From the NCBI RefSeq assembly GCF_014268805.2, contig NZ_JABWRF020000003.1, forward strand, positions 524,501 to 588,500: 64,000 bases of DNA, in the 5' to 3' direction. Positions within the stretch are counted from its first letter, which is position 1. Every line of letters starts with the position of its first letter. Under the pieces are notes generated by a model that saw nothing but the letters and a program-made list of their open reading frames with translations, did not search any database and had not been told where the DNA came from. The stretch comes from Pseudomonas farsensis (GTDB lineage Bacteria; Pseudomonadota; Gammaproteobacteria; Pseudomonadales; Pseudomonadaceae). The translations under genes and the position numbers were made by a program. This document shows, piece by piece, positions 17,680-26,868 of this stretch.

Positions 17680-20600
17680 GCAGGGCGCGCAAGGCGGCAG
17701 GCTTGACCGGTTTGGCCAGGTAGTCCAGGCCTGCGGCATGCACCAGGGCGATGGTTTCGTTGCGCCCGTCGGCACTGATCACCACCCCCGGCACCGGCTC
17801 GCCCAGGCGCGCCCGTAGCCAGCCCATCAGCCCGGTGCCGGTCTCGCCGTCGTCCAGGTGGTAGTCCACCAGCGCCAGGTGCGGGCGTAAGCCCTTGGCC
17901 AGCAGCGCCTCGCATTCGGCCTGGTTACGCGCCGTGGACACCTGGCAGCCCCAGCGGCTGAGCAGGCTGTGCATGCCGATCAAAATGCTGTCTTCGTTGT
18001 CCACGCACAGCACTTGCAACCCCGCCAGGGGTTGGCCAGGTTGCTCGACCGGGGCCTGTAGCACCGGCGCGGGGCTACGGGCGATGGGCACGCCGACGCG
18101 GAATACGCTGCCCTTGCCTGGCCATGAGCGCACTTCAAGCGGGTGGCCGAGCACTCGGCACAGGCCATCGGCAATCGCCAGGCCCAGCCCCAGGCCTTTT
18201 TCGGCGCGGGTCTGGTGGCTGTCCAGGCGTTTGAATTCCTGGAAGATCACTTGCAGTTTGTCGTCGGCGATACCAGGGCCACGGTCCCAGACCTCCAGCC
18301 ACAGCTGCCCGCCCTGGCGCCGCGCACCCAGCAGAATCGGGCCCTTGCCGTAGCGCAGGGCGTTGGTCAGGAAGTTCTGCAGCACCCGGCGCAGCAGCTT
18401 CATGTCGCTGTCGATGCGCAGGCGGCTGCCACGCAAGCGGAACGCCAGGCCTTTTTCGGCGGCCAGCGCCTTGAATTCGGCACCCAGGGTGTCGAACAGA
18501 TCGTTCAGGGCAAACGCTTTGACGTCCGGGGTGATCTTGCCGTTTTCCAGGCGCGAGATGTCCAGCAGGTCGCTGATCAGCTCTTCGGCCGAGCGCAGCG
18601 AGCTGTCCATGTGCTGCACCAGTTGCCCGGCTTCCTCGCTCAAGCCTTCGGCTTGCTGCGACAGGGCGGCGGAGAACAGCCGCGCGGCGTTCAGCGGTTG
18701 CATCAGGTCGTGGCTGACCGCAGCCAGGAAGCGGGTCTTGGACTGGCTGACCGCCTCGGCGCGGCTCTTGGCCTCCGACAACGCCTGGTTGAGTTGCGAG
18801 AGCTCATGGGTACGTTCGGCAACCCGTTGCTCCAGGCTCTCGTTGGCATCGCGCAAGGCCTGCTCGGCCTCGCGGAATGGGGTGATGTCGGTGAAGCTCA
18901 TGACAAAACCACCGCCGGGCATGGGGTTGCCGATCAGCTCGATGACCCGGCCGTTGGGGAACAGCCGCTCGGAGGAGTGCGCCCGGCCCTGGCGCATCCA
19001 GTGCAGGCGCCGCGCCACGTGCACCTGCGCCTCGCCTGGGCCGCACAGGCCGCGGTCGGCGTTGTAGCGGATGATATCGGCGATGGGCCGGCCGACGCTG
19101 ATCAGCCCCTCGGGGTAGTTGAACAGCTCAAGGTAGCGGCGGTTCCAGGCCACCAGGTGCAGGTTCTGGTCGACCACACTGATGCCCTGGTTGATGTTCT
19201 CGATGGCGCCTTGTAGCAGTGCGCGGTTGAACTGCAGCACTTCGCTGGCTTCGTCGGCGATACGCACCACATCTTCGAGCTGCATCTCGCGCCCTTCGAT
19301 GGCCGCCTTGACCACCGCACGGGTGGACGAGGTGCCCAGCACACCGGCCAGCAGCCGCTCGGTGTGCTCGATCCAGTCGCCATCGGCGTTCTGGTTGGGG
19401 TTGAAGCCTTTGCCCTGGCGGTAGGCGAAGCGGATAAAGCTTTGCCGGGCGCGCTCCTCGCCGACAAAGCGTGCGGCCAGGTTGAGCAGGTCGTCGATCT
19501 GCACCGCCAGCAGCGGCTTGCTGCTGGGCCGGGCGCTGGTTTGCTGGCCAATGAACGCACCCGCCTGCCAGTGCTCCGATACCCGTGTGCGCGACAGGAT
19601 GGACACCCAGGCGAACAGGGTGAAGTTACCTGCCAGCGACAACACCACGCCCTGGGTGAGCGGGGTAATCGGCAAATTCAGCGGGTTGCCGTGCAGCCAG
19701 GCAAGGCCGGGGAACAGCTCAAGGGGCCAGCCCAGGCTGTGCGCGGTGATCGGCAGCACCAGGGTGTAGAACCACAGGAAAATACCCATCGCCAGGCCTG
19801 CGAACACGCCACGGCGGTTGGCCTGCTTCCAGTACAGCGCACCCAGCATGGCCGGGGTCAGCTGGGTCACGGCGGCAAAGGCGATCTGGCCGATGGTGGC
19901 AAGGCTTGCGGTGGAACCGAGCAGACGGTAGCTGACGTAGGCCAGCAGCAGGATCACCACGATGGTCACACGGCGCACCGACAGCATCCAGTGGCGGAAT
20001 GCCTCGAACGGGCGCTCGGCGTTGTTGCGCCGCAGCAGCCAGGGCAACAGCATGTCGTTGGAAACCATGGTCGACAGCGCCACCGCCTCGACGATCACCA
20101 TGCCGGTGGCCGCCGACGCGCCGCCAATGAACGCCAGCAGGGCAAGGCTTGGGTGGGCCTCGGCCAGTGGCAGGCTGATCACGAACGAGTCGGACATCAC
20201 CGTGCCGGGCAGCAGCATCTGCCCGGCCAGGGCAATCGGCACTACGAACAGCGCAGCCAGCGCCAGGTACATCGGGAATACCCAGCGCGCCAGGCGCATG
20301 TCCTGGGGTTCGATGTTCTCAACCACAGTGACGTGGAACTGGCGCGGCAGGCAGATGATCGCCATCATCGCCACGGCGGTCTGTACCACCATCGACGGCC
20401 AGTTGATGGTCTCTTTCCAGTAGCTGTCCAACTGCACCGACTGGCGCGCCTGGGTGAACAGGTCGTCAAAACCGTCGTACAGGTTGAACACCACGAACAC
20501 CCCTACCGCCAGAAACGCCAGCAGCTTGACGATCGACTCGAAGGCGATGGCCAGCACCATGCCCCGGTGGTGCTCGGTCACATCCAGGCTGCGGGTACCG

Positions 20601-21127
20601 AACACGATGGCGAACAGCGCCAGCACCAGCGACACCACCAGTGCCGTGTCCTGCACGCGGCTGCCGGTGGCGTCGGCATTGGCGCCGATCAGCAGGTTCA
20701 CCCCGAGCACGATGCCCTTGAGCTGCAAGGCGATATACGGCAACACGCCGACCAGGCAGATCAGCGCCACCACCACCGCCAACGATTGCGACTTGCCGTA
20801 GCGGGCGGCAATGAAGTCGGCAATCGAGGTGATGTTCTGCTGTTTGCTGATCAGCACCATCTTCTGCACCACCCAGGGTGCGAAAACCAACAGCAGCACC
20901 GGCCCCAGGTAGATCGGCAGGAACGCCCACAGCTGTTCGGCGGCCTGGCCGACCGCGCCGAAGAAGGTCCAACTGGTGCAGTACACCGCAAGCGACAGGC
21001 TGTACACCCACGCACGCACGCGCGGGGGCAGCGGGGTGCTGCGGCGGTCGCCATAAAACGCGATGGCAAACATGATGGCCATATAGCCGAGGGCGACGGC
21101 GGCGATCAGCCCGCTGGACAACGACAT
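17651..21127 (-). CDS. crbS: Sodium:solute symporter-like hybrid histidine kinase (CrbS/MxtR type)
   Basis: 1158 aa. The N-terminal half is a sodium:solute symporter domain with about 13 membrane segments (residues 1-500), followed by a linker, a PAS domain (about 620-740), a HisKA domain with the phospho-acceptor His in AAVSHDLMQPLNAARLF (about 805), an HATPase domain (NFLTNALRYG, DRGPGIADDK) and a C-terminal receiver domain with the Asp in LALVDYHL (about 1086). In Vibrio and Pseudomonas, CrbS/MxtR with the response regulator CrbR/ErdR controls acetate use (acs). No response regulator lies beside it here. CbrA is a related alternative but lacks the terminal receiver. Confidence 0.85.
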   Translation of the reverse strand: MSLSSGLIAAVALGYMAIMFAIAFYGDRRSTPLPPRVRAWVYSLSLAVYCTSWTFFGAVGQAAEQLWAFLPIYLGPVLLLVFAPWVVQKMVLISKQQNITSIADFIAARYGKSQSLAVVVALICLVGVLPYIALQLKGIVLGVNLLIGANADATGSRVQDTALVVSLVLALFAIVFGTRSLDVTEHHRGMVLAIAFESIVKLLAFLAVGVFVVFNLYDGFDDLFTQARQSVQLDSYWKETINWPSMVVQTAVAMMAIICLPRQFHVTVVENIEPQDMRLARWVFPMYLALAALFVVPIALAGQMLLPGTVMSDSFVISLPLAEAHPSLALLAFIGGASAATGMVIVEAVALSTMVSNDMLLPWLLRRNNAERPFEAFRHWMLSVRRVTIVVILLLAYVSYRLLGSTASLATIGQIAFAAVTQLTPAMLGALYWKQANRRGVFAGLAMGIFLWFYTLVLPITAHSLGWPLELFPGLAWLHGNPLNLPITPLTQGVVLSLAGNFTLFAWVSILSRTRVSEHWQAGAFIGQQTSARPSSKPLLAVQIDDLLNLAARFVGEERARQSFIRFAYRQGKGFNPNQNADGDWIEHTERLLAGVLGTSSTRAVVKAAIEGREMQLEDVVRIADEASEVLQFNRALLQGAIENINQGISVVDQNLHLVAWNRRYLELFNYPEGLISVGRPIADIIRYNADRGLCGPGEAQVHVARRLHWMRQGRAHSSERLFPNGRVIELIGNPMPGGGFVMSFTDITPFREAEQALRDANESLEQRVAERTHELSQLNQALSEAKSRAEAVSQSKTRFLAAVSHDLMQPLNAARLFSAALSQQAEGLSEEAGQLVQHMDSSLRSAEELISDLLDISRLENGKITPDVKAFALNDLFDTLGAEFKALAAEKGLAFRLRGSRLRIDSDMKLLRRVLQNFLTNALRYGKGPILLGARRQGGQLWLEVWDRGPGIADDKLQVIFQEFKRLDSHQTRAEKGLGLGLAIADGLCRVLGHPLEVRSWPGKGSVFRVGVPIARSPAPVLQAPVEQPGQPLAGLQVLCVDNEDSILIGMHSLLSRWGCQVSTARNQAECEALLAKGLRPHLALVDYHLDDGETGTGLMGWLRARLGEPVPGVVISADGRNETIALVHAAGLDYLAKPVKPAALRALLNRHLSLVQ

Positions 21128-21241
21128 GCAAACTCCGGAGCAAGAAATGGAACGCGGTCCCGATCAATCAGTCTGGCACGCGCCAGAGCCTTCGTCAGCG
21201 CCGACGTTGGTCGCAGTGGCAGGACGTCGCAGGCTATGGCC

Positions 21242-22426
21242 TCAGTGGCTGCGGCGGGTGCCCAGGCGATAGAAGACCGCCGCCAGTATTACCGAGCCGA
21301 TCAGCAGATAGAACACCCCGGCAGGCGCCATCCAGCCAAGCGCTGCGCCGACCAACGCAGGGCCCAGGCCGGCGCCGAGGTTCGACAGGTTCTGCGCGCC
21401 GTAATACACGCCGCGCAGCGGCTGCGGGGCAATCAGGTCAATGAACATGAACTCGGCCGGGATCACGATGATTTCGCCCAGGGTGAAGACCACCATGGCC
21501 AGGCACCAGGCCGGGACTGACGACGCCATGGAGAACCCCAGCAAACCGGCGATGAACAGCGCCATGCCGGCCATCAGCCAGGGCAGCAGGTGCTGGCGGC
21601 TGATGCGCCGGCCGATTACGTACTGCAGGGCGATCACCGTCAGGGCGTTGCTGGTGACCAGGTAGCCGGCCAGGCGCGCGACCTGCACCGGGTCTTGCAG
21701 GGTGACCACCAGGTACTGCGACAGGTACGCGGTGAACTGGCCAAACACCACGGCGCTGAGCATGCCGCCCAGGGTGAAGCAGACCAGCCGCGTGTCCCGC
21801 AGCAGGCTCAACCCCACCTGAGCGAAGCCGGCTGTGCTTTTGTCCTGTGCGGGGCTTGCCAGGCCGCGTTCACCAAAGCGCTGATAAAACACTGCCAGGC
21901 CAAGGCCGATCGCCGCGCTGAACAGAAATGGCAGATGGTCATCGAGCTCGATCAACAACACCCCAAGCATTGGCCCCGCAGCCCAGGCAATGTTGTTGAA
22001 GGTGTATTTGATGGCGAAGGCTTCGGCTCGCCGCGCCTCGGGCAGCAGGGCGCAGAAGCCGGCCTTGGCGGCGATGTCTACCACCGTCTGGGCCAGGTAG
22101 GCCACCACCAGGCAACAGAAGAACGGCAACGCCCAGGTGCTGGCGACAATGCCCAGGAACGACAAGCCGAACACTGCGCTGCAGGCCACGATCAGCGTGT
22201 GGTTGCGCAGCCGGTCGACCAGGTGCCCGCCATACAGCGACAGCGCCGAGGCAACAAACATCGCGCCACCGACCAGCAAGCCGACCCGTCCGACCGACAG
22301 GCCCATATGCGTTGCCAGGTAAACCACCAGATAGGGCAGGGTGATAGCGCGGGCCATGGTCAGCGTGAAAGTGGTGAACAGCAGCAGGCGTACCGCGCTG
22401 GGGTAGCCTTTGAGTGCGGCGAGCAT
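21242..22426 (-). CDS. MFS transporter (MdtH/YdeE-like)
   Basis: 394 aa, about 12 membrane segments, start at ATG 22426 (MLAALKGYPSAVRLLL). GGHLVDRLRNHTLIVAC is the loop-2/3 MFS signature. The overall pattern, with MARAITLPYLVVYLA in helix 1, resembles drug-efflux MFS proteins of the MdtH/YdeE kind. It is divergent from the TDT gene across a 161-nt AT-rich gap and 114 nt downstream-facing from crbS. Substrate unknown. Confidence 0.82.
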   Translation of the reverse strand: MLAALKGYPSAVRLLLFTTFTLTMARAITLPYLVVYLATHMGLSVGRVGLLVGGAMFVASALSLYGGHLVDRLRNHTLIVACSAVFGLSFLGIVASTWALPFFCCLVVAYLAQTVVDIAAKAGFCALLPEARRAEAFAIKYTFNNIAWAAGPMLGVLLIELDDHLPFLFSAAIGLGLAVFYQRFGERGLASPAQDKSTAGFAQVGLSLLRDTRLVCFTLGGMLSAVVFGQFTAYLSQYLVVTLQDPVQVARLAGYLVTSNALTVIALQYVIGRRISRQHLLPWLMAGMALFIAGLLGFSMASSVPAWCLAMVVFTLGEIIVIPAEFMFIDLIAPQPLRGVYYGAQNLSNLGAGLGPALVGAALGWMAPAGVFYLLIGSVILAAVFYRLGTRRSH

Positions 22427-22587
22427 GACGCATCCTTGTGAGCAGAGAGCCGGCTGTAGCATAAGCCCAGAGGAAGTATTCCCGTATATCTTCAAAACCG
22501 ATAACAGATAGAGAAAATACCCGTTATATAGATATTCTTCGAAGGCATAAGATTGACTCCACCTTACACAAGGCCCGGAGACAACCC
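22427..22587. promoter_or_regulatory. Divergent promoter region with two related AT-rich repeats
   Basis: 161 nt between the MFS and TDT genes, clearly AT-richer than the flanks. Two related blocks, 22473-22493 and 22513-22540, both start GAA, hold CCCGT followed by TATA, and end in CTTC. They could be binding sites of one regulator of both genes. No specific factor can be named. Confidence 0.3.
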
Positions 22588-23727
22588 ATGCCCTGCACCC
22601 CAACGCGCCCTGCCTGCTGGCGCCCCTTCAGCGCACTGGCCCACCCCCGCGAGGTGATCCGCCAATTCACCCCCAACTGGTTCGCCGCGACTATGGGCAC
22701 AGGCGTATTGGCCTTGGCGTTTCATCAATTGCACATTGCGCTGCTCGATGGCTTGGCTGAAGGCCTGTGGTGGCTGACGATTGGCTTGTTCAGCCTGTTC
22801 TGCGTCCTGTATGGCGCCCGCTGGTTGCTGTTCTTCGACGAGGCGCGGCGCATTTTCGCCCACTCCACGGTGTCGATGTTCTTCGGCACCATCCCCATGG
22901 GCCTGGCCACCATTCTCAACGGCGCGCTGGTATTCGGCCTGGCGCGTTGGGGTGAGGCCGTTGTGCCTTGGGTGGAGGCGCTGTGGTGGCTGGATGTGGG
23001 GCTGGCGCTACTGTGCGGGGTGGCCATCCCCTACCTGATGTTCACCCGCCAGGAGCACAGCATCGACCAGATGACCGCAGTCTGGCTGTTGCCGGTGGTG
23101 GCCGCCGAAGTCGCTGCCGCCAGCGGGGGGCTGCTGGCGCCGCACCTGGGCGATGCGCAGGAGCAGTTTCAGGTGGTGATCACCAGCTACGTGTTGTGGG
23201 CGGTGTCGCTGCCGGTGGCGTTCAGCATCCTGACCATCCTCATGCTGCGCATGGCCTTGCACAAATTGCCGCCGGCCAACATGGCCGCCTCCAGCTGGCT
23301 GGCGCTGGGCCCGATCGGCACCGGTGCACTGGGCATGCTGCTACTGGGCGGTGACGCCCCGGCGGTGTTCGCCGCCAATGGCCTGGGCAGCCTGGGCGAG
23401 GTGGCGCGTGGCCTTGGGCTGGTGGCGGGGCTGGTGCTGTGGGGCGCCGGGTTGTGGTGGTTGCTCACTGCCGTGTTGATCACCCTGCGCTACATGCGCC
23501 AGGGCATGCCGTTCAACCTCGGCTGGTGGGGGTTCACCTTTCCGCTTGGGGTGTACTGCCTGGCCACCTTGAAACTGGCAGCCTGGCTCGGGTTGGGCTT
23601 TTTCAGCGTGTTTGGCCAGCTGTTGGTGGTGGCGCTGACGATGCTGTGGCTACTGGTCGCCTGGCGTACCCTGCGCGGGGCGTGGTGCGGGGAGTTGTTT
23701 GTCTCCCCGTGCATTGCCCAGCGTTAG
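22588..23727 (+). CDS. TDT/SLAC1-family transporter (TehA, sulfite or dicarboxylate type)
   Basis: 379 aa with about ten membrane helices. FTPNWFAATMGTGVLALAF near residue 30 and the conserved aromatic-rich helices mark the voltage-dependent anion channel / tellurite-resistance-dicarboxylate family. Members move C4-dicarboxylates, sulfite, chloride or tellurite; the closest functional class cannot be decided here. Upstream of ATG 22588 is a GGAG site. It converges with the cyclodeaminase gene, 15 nt away. Confidence 0.85.
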   Translation: MPCTPTRPACWRPFSALAHPREVIRQFTPNWFAATMGTGVLALAFHQLHIALLDGLAEGLWWLTIGLFSLFCVLYGARWLLFFDEARRIFAHSTVSMFFGTIPMGLATILNGALVFGLARWGEAVVPWVEALWWLDVGLALLCGVAIPYLMFTRQEHSIDQMTAVWLLPVVAAEVAAASGGLLAPHLGDAQEQFQVVITSYVLWAVSLPVAFSILTILMLRMALHKLPPANMAASSWLALGPIGTGALGMLLLGGDAPAVFAANGLGSLGEVARGLGLVAGLVLWGAGLWWLLTAVLITLRYMRQGMPFNLGWWGFTFPLGVYCLATLKLAAWLGLGFFSVFGQLLVVALTMLWLLVAWRTLRGAWCGELFVSPCIAQR

Positions 23728-23742
23728 GTAGCCGAGCATCAG

Positions 23743-24690
23743 CTATGCATGCATGCAGGCCAGGGCGCAGTTGGAAATCTGCGCATCCTGCACCGCGACA
23801 CCGGTCAGGTCGGCCAGGGTGATCTGTTGGTCATCCTCGCGGCCCTTGGCCTGCCCGGCCAGCAGGGCGCCCAGCTCAGCCAACTGGCCCAAGCTGATCA
23901 ACCCGGCCTTGAGCGCGTGGGAGATTTCGCCGTACTGGCTGCATTGCACCAGCGAGTCGACGATGATGCGGTCGGCCCGTGCCACCAGCGCAGGGTCGAG
24001 TTCCTGCTTGCCGGCAGTGTCAGCGCCGACTGCGGTGATATGAGTGCCGGGCTGCACCCAGTGGCTTTGCAGCAACGGCTCGCGGGACGGGGTGGTGGTA
24101 ACGATCAGGTTGGCCATGCCGGCCACCTCGGCGGCATCGCGTGTGGTCCTGGCCTGGAACCCCAGCCCATGGGCAAAGGCTTCGAACGCAGCCAGCCCAG
24201 GCTCGTTGCGCCCCCAGGCAATCACCTTGCGGCAGTCGGTGACGGCGCGCAGTTGCTCTAGCTGCATGCGCGCCTGGGTGCCGGTGCCGATGATGCCAAT
24301 GGCGTTGACCTGGCGGGGGGCCAACAGGCGTGCAGCGATGCGCCCAGCGAGTGCTGTGCGGATGCACGTCAGCCAGCCTTCATCCTGCAGCAGCGCCAGT
24401 GGCTGGCCGGTGGTGGCCGACAGCACCATCATCAGGCCGTCGTTGCTCGCCAGGCCCTTGGCCGGGTTGTCGTAAAAGCCGGTCGACACCTTTACCGTGA
24501 AGGTGTCACTGCCTTCTACAAAGGCCGACTTTACGCAGCAGTCGCCGTTGGCCTGGTTAAAGGCAAACGCCTGCACCGGCGGCACTTGCACCTGGCCCGC
24601 CGAGAACGAGACGAAACCTTCCTGCAGGCGCTGTACGGCAAGTTCCAGGTCCAGGCTGGCGACGATTTGCGCTTTGCTGAATACCTTCAT
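23743..24690 (-). CDS. Ornithine cyclodeaminase / mu-crystallin family protein
   Basis: 315 aa, start at ATG 24690 (MKVFSKAQIVASLDLE). Rossmann NAD(P) motif IGIIGTGTQARMQLEQL (about residue 125) and KVSTGFYDNPAKGL with the family substrate-binding Lys. Members include ornithine cyclodeaminase, EutC (ectoine use), pyrroline-carboxylate reductase and BhcD iminosuccinate reductase. It overlaps the upstream dehydratase gene by 4 nt (ATGA), so the two enzymes probably act in sequence. A reductase acting on an imino acid produced by the dehydratase is my inference. Confidence 0.85.
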   Translation of the reverse strand: MKVFSKAQIVASLDLELAVQRLQEGFVSFSAGQVQVPPVQAFAFNQANGDCCVKSAFVEGSDTFTVKVSTGFYDNPAKGLASNDGLMMVLSATTGQPLALLQDEGWLTCIRTALAGRIAARLLAPRQVNAIGIIGTGTQARMQLEQLRAVTDCRKVIAWGRNEPGLAAFEAFAHGLGFQARTTRDAAEVAGMANLIVTTTPSREPLLQSHWVQPGTHITAVGADTAGKQELDPALVARADRIIVDSLVQCSQYGEISHALKAGLISLGQLAELGALLAGQAKGREDDQQITLADLTGVAVQDAQISNCALACMHA

Positions 24691-25664
24691 TGCACCGCCC
24701 CAAGAAACTTCTCGAAGGTGATGTTGCGCCCACAAATGATCACCGCCACGCGCTTGCCGCGGTATTGCTCGGCGAGTTTCTTCATGCCGGCGACGGCCAC
24801 CGCTGCTGCGCCTTCGATGATCCAGCGGTCACCGCTGGCGACATCGCGCATGGCGGTTTTGATGTCATCCTCGCTGACCAGCACCGTGCGGGTAATCAGG
24901 CTCTGGCACAGGGGGAAGGTAATGCTGTCTGGCTCTACGCCACCGGCGGTGCCATCGGACAGCGTTTCGTCTTCAAGCATTTCGATGATGTGCCCCACTT
25001 CAAGCGAGCGCTGCAGCGTCGGCGCGTTCTGCGGCCAGCAGCCAATGATGTCGGTTTTCGGGCTGAGCGCCCGCAGCGCAGCGCCAATCCCGGAAATCAG
25101 CCCGCCACCGCCAACCGCCACGAACACCGCGTCCAGTTCGGGCTGCTGCTGGAACAGTTCGATGCCGATGGTGCCTTGGCCTGCGATCACCTGTGGGTCG
25201 TTGTAGGGCGAGACGAATGGCTTGCCCTGCAGCTCGGCCTGGCGCCCGCCTTCCAGCTCCACCCCGAGTGGGTCCAGGTCGAGGCTGACCACCTCGGCCC
25301 CCAAGGCGCGGATGGCATCGACTTTGTACTTGGATGCCGTGGTGGCGGTGTACACCGTGACTGGCACGCCCAGCAGCTTGCCGGCAAGCGTGAGCCCCTG
25401 GCCGTGGTTGCCGGAAGACGCCGTGACCACGCCGGCCGCGCGCTGTGCTTCAGGCAGCAGGCGCAGCTTGTTGCTGGCGCCGCGGAACTTGAACGAGCCG
25501 GTGTGTTGCAGGTGTTCGCATTTCAGGTAGACCTGGCACTGCGTCAGGGCAGACAGATGCGCGCTGTGGCTGAGTGGGGTGACGCTGACCTGCGGGCGCA
25601 GCGCTTCGTGCGCTTCGCTGATGGCTTCATACAGGGAGAGCAGGGTGTTGGCATCGGCGGACAT
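24687..25664 (-). CDS. Threonine/serine dehydratase-family PLP enzyme (EutB/BhcB-like)
   Basis: 325 aa, fold-type II PLP enzyme. Start at ATG 25664 (MSADANTLLSLYEA); about 30 in-frame residues upstream are probably not translated. The PLP Lys is in TGSFKFRGA (about residue 60); SSGNHGQG and VGGGGLISG are the substrate and phosphate loops; the C-terminus has ICGRNI. Family members include threonine dehydratase, serine racemase, EutB and beta-hydroxyaspartate dehydratase. The overlapping cyclodeaminase-family gene and the nearby YheO-type regulator argue for an amino-acid catabolic pair rather than biosynthetic IlvA. Confidence 0.87.
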   Translation of the reverse strand: MSADANTLLSLYEAISEAHEALRPQVSVTPLSHSAHLSALTQCQVYLKCEHLQHTGSFKFRGASNKLRLLPEAQRAAGVVTASSGNHGQGLTLAGKLLGVPVTVYTATTASKYKVDAIRALGAEVVSLDLDPLGVELEGGRQAELQGKPFVSPYNDPQVIAGQGTIGIELFQQQPELDAVFVAVGGGGLISGIGAALRALSPKTDIIGCWPQNAPTLQRSLEVGHIIEMLEDETLSDGTAGGVEPDSITFPLCQSLITRTVLVSEDDIKTAMRDVASGDRWIIEGAAAVAVAGMKKLAEQYRGKRVAVIICGRNITFEKFLGAVQ

Positions 25665-26039
25665 CGTGTTCCTCTCGGCAATCGGGGCGAGCGGGCACGG
25701 GAAGGTGCTCGCCATTGTGGAATATTTGTCTACGGTAGACTCATATTCTTTTTGTGGCAAGCCTGCTGACAGTTAACGACGGTGAGTTTTTTTGTGGTGA
25801 GCGGGCTTGCCCCGCGTTGGGCTGCGAAGCGGCCCTGAGGTCTGTGCTGTTCAAAGTGCACGCGCTGGCTGCTCGGTGTTTGCACAACAGCATTCAACGC
25901 TTTGATGGATGTGGGTTTAGGGCTGCTTCGCAGCCCAACGCGGGGCAAGCCCGCTCACCACAAGGAGAATTGTCTGGTGCCGAATTGGCGCCTTCACTCA
26001 AAAACCTTGAAAGCCATGGGTAAAACCCAAGCCATCCCG
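25665..26039. other. Intergenic region (375 nt) with a REP hairpin pair
   Basis: Between the divergent-facing dehydratase promoter and the 3' end of the regulator gene, both on the minus strand. It holds the dehydratase promoter side on the left, the large inverted REP pair (25794-25961) in the middle and about 80 nt of plain sequence on the right. No gene seen. Confidence 0.6.
25794..25961. repeat. REP inverted pair
   Basis: Two 42-nt arms, 25794-25835 and 25920-25961, are inverted copies with 41 of 42 positions equal, around an 84-nt centre. Each arm holds the core GAGCGGGCTTGCCCCGCG. The same unit recurs at 41366-41462 and in shortened form at 55956-56049 and 63459-63480. Confidence 0.85.
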
Positions 26040-26645
26040 TCAGCCCCGAAGTTCCTTCAGGTACTTGTAAACAGTCGCCCGCCCCATGTTCAGCACATTG
26101 GCCACATAGTCCGCCGCGCTGCGGCCTTCGAACGCCCCTTCGGCATACAACGCCTGAACCAGGCTGCGCTTGTCTTTTGCAGCCAGGGTACGCAGCGACA
26201 AGCCATGCTCGCGCAGCCAGGTTTGCAGGAACGTGTTGATCCGTTCCTGCCAGTCATCCTTGAACAGCGCCTCTGGCTGCGCAATCAGCCGGCTGACCTG
26301 GAAGAACGCACTCAACGCTTCGTGGGCCTGCTGCAAGACCGAGAAATTCAGGTTGATGCACAGCAAGTACTCAGGCTCGCCTTGCTCGTCATAGAGCACG
26401 CTGGTCACCGAGCGCAGCTTCTGCCCATCCCAGTTGGTCTTCTCGTACGGGCCGATGCTCGGCGAGCGGCGAAACTCGTCCATGTCCTGTTCCAACGCCG
26501 AGTCATCGCCCAGCTTGCGCTTGGAAAAGTTGTTGGCGATATGAACGATGCTCTGGCTCTTGACCTCATGCACGACGACCTCGGCATGGGGGAACAGCAG
26601 CAGGGCGATGCTCTCGGCGATGGTCTGGTAGTTCTTGGTTTTCAT
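26040..26645 (-). CDS. YheO/DauR-type transcriptional regulator (PAS-like + HTH)
   Basis: 201 aa. The N-terminal YheO PAS-like domain covers residues 1-120 (ESIALLLFPHAEVVVHE, then IGPYEKTNWDGQKLRSVTSV), and the C-terminal HTH_22-type domain ends with YVANVLNMGRATVYKYLKEL. Relatives include DauR (D-arginine catabolism). It sits upstream of the dehydratase-cyclodeaminase pair on the same strand and is the likely controller, but a REP pair separates them. Confidence 0.85.
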   Translation of the reverse strand: MKTKNYQTIAESIALLLFPHAEVVVHEVKSQSIVHIANNFSKRKLGDDSALEQDMDEFRRSPSIGPYEKTNWDGQKLRSVTSVLYDEQGEPEYLLCINLNFSVLQQAHEALSAFFQVSRLIAQPEALFKDDWQERINTFLQTWLREHGLSLRTLAAKDKRSLVQALYAEGAFEGRSAADYVANVLNMGRATVYKYLKELRG

Positions 26646-26868
26646 GGTCTGCCACGGGGTGGGAGCGAGGGCCTGCGTGGAAAAAAGTCTACAGGCGGAT
26701 TGGGCCTATGGTGGACGTTGGGGCGGGGGGATTCAAGTTGGGGGAACTTTCGATTGCTGATCGTAGAGTTTGATACGGGTAGTGCGAGGACGGCTATCAA
26801 GTCCGTTTGTGGTAATGGCATTATGATGTTTCGCAAGGAAGCAGCATTCGGCGCACAGGCAAGGGAAT

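Noticed and set aside
19364..21520. 718-codon open frame on the plus strand
   Set aside because: Antisense to crbS; Gln/His/Arg-rich composition typical of a mirror frame.
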